Of a DNA stretch of 7,052 nucleotides, positions 6,341 through 7,052 are shown piece by piece; positions within the stretch are counted from its first letter, which is position 1, and every line of letters starts with the position of its first letter. Below the pieces are notes generated by a model. It ran no database searches. It was not told where the DNA came from and was given only the letters and a program-made list of their open reading frames with translations. A program made the translations under genes and the position numbers. Origin of the DNA: a bacterium (GTDB lineage: Bacteria > Sumerlaeota > Sumerlaeia > UBA8349). Where the stretch lies: the NCBI GenBank assembly GCA_013203855.1, contig JABMPG010000222.1, positions 1-7,052 on the forward strand, given 5' to 3'.

Positions 6341-6361
6341 TGTATGGCACCGTGTATGGCA
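6341..6361 (+). repeat. Tandem 9-base direct repeat TGTATGGCA at the terminase start
   Basis: TGTATGGCA occurs at 6341-6349 and again at 6353-6361, twelve bases apart, so each copy supplies an in-frame ATG for the terminase ORF. It is probably a small local duplication that makes the start ambiguous. Confidence 0.35.
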
Positions 6362-6754
6362 AAGACCCGCTCGAATCCCCGTTCCAAAGCCCCCGCCCTC
6401 GACGTCAACCCCTCCATCGTTGACCAGATTATTCAGTTCCCGCAACTCCGGGAAGCGTGGTCGCGGCGCATCCACGAGAACCCCGTCAAATGGGCGGAGA
6501 AACTTTTCGGAATCAAACTCTGGACCGGCCAGGATCCGGCCGTCAAGCGCAAGGACGATACACGCCGCTTCGAGCACCCCGGCCAGGCCGAACTCCTCGA
6601 ATCCATCTTCAAGCACCCTTACACCTGCGCCGGGACCGGCCACCGGCTGGGCAAGACCTTCCTCACCACCATCATCCCGCCCCTGTGGCTTCTCGCCCAC
6701 TACAGCTGTGGGTTCGATAGTATGTTAGCCCCTCGATCAAGGTTCGTATATTAG
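6356..6754 (+). CDS. Phage terminase large subunit, N-terminal fragment (3'-truncated)
   Basis: This is a 132-codon remnant of the ATPase that packages phage DNA into the capsid. Residues in order show the typical start of the family: HENPVKWAEKLFGIKLW, a Gln near the expected adenine-contacting position (LWTGQ), the helix GQAELLESIFKHP, and a Walker A-like loop TGHRLGKTF followed by the hydrophobic strand PPLWLLAHY. Walker B, the coupling motif and the nuclease domain, which should follow for another 300 or more residues, are missing. After the HY at about 6700 the reading turns into unrelated sequence and stops at 6752-6754. Two in-frame ATGs (6344 and 6356) are possible and neither has a clear ribosome binding site; 6356 gives a more ordinary start, MAKTRS. 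Codons strongly favour C at the third position, unlike the genes to the left, which suggests foreign origin. The fragment cannot package DNA. Confidence 0.65.
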   Translation: MAKTRSNPRSKAPALDVNPSIVDQIIQFPQLREAWSRRIHENPVKWAEKLFGIKLWTGQDPAVKRKDDTRRFEHPGQAELLESIFKHPYTCAGTGHRLGKTFLTTIIPPLWLLAHYSCGFDSMLAPRSRFVY

Positions 6755-7052
6755 TGACGGGGGCACCAGGGGTAATGGAACTGCTGCACCCGAGCAGGAG
6801 GCCGACTTTCGGCCCGTTCTCGACCAGCCATTTCAACTGCCGACGCACGTCGTCCGGAGTGCCGTGGGGAAGCGTAGTGGTGACCGACACGCCCGCGATG
6901 ATGAACAGGGGATTCCCGTCCCGATTCGTCATTCCGCAGATCTTCTCGTAGTCCATCCCGTCCTCATACTGAAAGCCCTGGAAGCCACCGATGCCCGCCT
7001 CGATCAGCCGTGGGATCATGGCCATCAGGTTGCCGTCGCAGTGCCAGATCAG
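6672..7052 (-). CDS. Uroporphyrinogen decarboxylase (URO-D) family protein, C-terminal part
   Basis: The minus-strand frame is open from the right window edge and shows the C-terminal half of a URO-D-fold protein. Blocks are IWHCDGNLMAMIPRLIEAGI, then GFQYEDGMDYEKI, an IIAGVSV strand, TLPHGTPDDVRRQLKWLVE, and the closing GLLLGCSSSITPGAPVTNIR. The CDGN and P-x-x-N-I motifs are those of URO-D-like corrinoid-methyltransferase relatives and not necessarily of haem synthesis; such proteins are abundant in anaerobic and PVC-type bacteria. Recognisable sequence ends with LTYYRTH at about 6708. The last codons to the stop at 6672-6674 are antisense to the terminase fragment, so the native stop seems to have been replaced. 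The N-terminal part lies beyond the window. A substrate cannot be named. Confidence 0.75.
   Translation of the reverse strand: MIWHCDGNLMAMIPRLIEAGIGGFQGFQYEDGMDYEKICGMTNRDGNPLFIIAGVSVTTTLPHGTPDDVRRQLKWLVENGPKVGLLLGCSSSITPGAPVTNIRTLIEGLTYYRTHSCSGREATGAG

Larger units (their letters stand above)
6253..6710 (+). mobile_element. Remnant end of an integrated phage or phage-like element
   Basis: Bounded on the left by the tRNA-Val 3' half and on the right by the point where terminase homology stops, this short segment carries only the start of a terminase large subunit gene. No integrase, capsid or lysis gene is present, so it would be one end of a prophage whose remainder was lost or lies elsewhere. 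The right boundary is approximate. An assembly join instead of a deletion is possible. Confidence 0.45.

Overview
The window looks like a bacterial chromosome segment of moderately high G+C, probably from an uncultured environmental lineage. An Fe-S dehydratase, a secreted beta-helix protein, a radical SAM enzyme and a uroporphyrinogen-decarboxylase-fold protein together are typical of anaerobic or microaerophilic PVC-type bacteria (Planctomycetota, Lentisphaerae) and relatives. That placement is inference; there is no rRNA or other phylogenetic marker.

Positions 1-4143 hold four genes, all on the plus strand. First come the two subunits of a class I (Fe-S) fumarase / L-tartrate dehydratase type hydro-lyase, with the alpha subunit cut by the window start. 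Next is a signal-peptide-bearing right-handed beta-helix protein related in fold to polysaccharide lyases and carbohydrate-binding proteins. Last is an IclR-family regulator. Gaps are short and no clear terminator separates the genes. A plausible reading is a small carbon-source module: a secreted protein acting on or binding polysaccharide, a hydro-lyase for a hydroxy-acid, and a regulator sensing a small acid. This is inferred from context.

Positions 4271-5545 encode a spore-photoproduct-lyase-like radical SAM protein with the CX3CX2C cluster motif. By my alignment it lacks the hydrogen-donor cysteine of true spore photoproduct lyase. Positions 5546-6202 contain no convincing gene, only one weak short ORF and an inverted repeat.

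From 6203 the sequence changes character. Positions 6203-6252 (minus strand) are the 3' half of a tRNA-Val(GAC) gene, from anticodon stem to CCA, with no 5' half. This is the footprint left at the far end of an element integrated into a tRNA gene. The orientation predicts the element to the right, and to the right is the N-terminal part of a phage terminase large subunit. On the plus strand the anticodon arm plus a T-run also forms a good intrinsic terminator. The terminase reading breaks off near 6700-6710, where the 3' end of a minus-strand URO-D-family gene begins. Both genes are altered at this junction, so it is either a deletion/rearrangement scar in a decayed prophage or an assembly chimera. 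The tRNA scar, terminator and junction are the most interesting part of the window. I found no CRISPR array, transposase or complete defence system.
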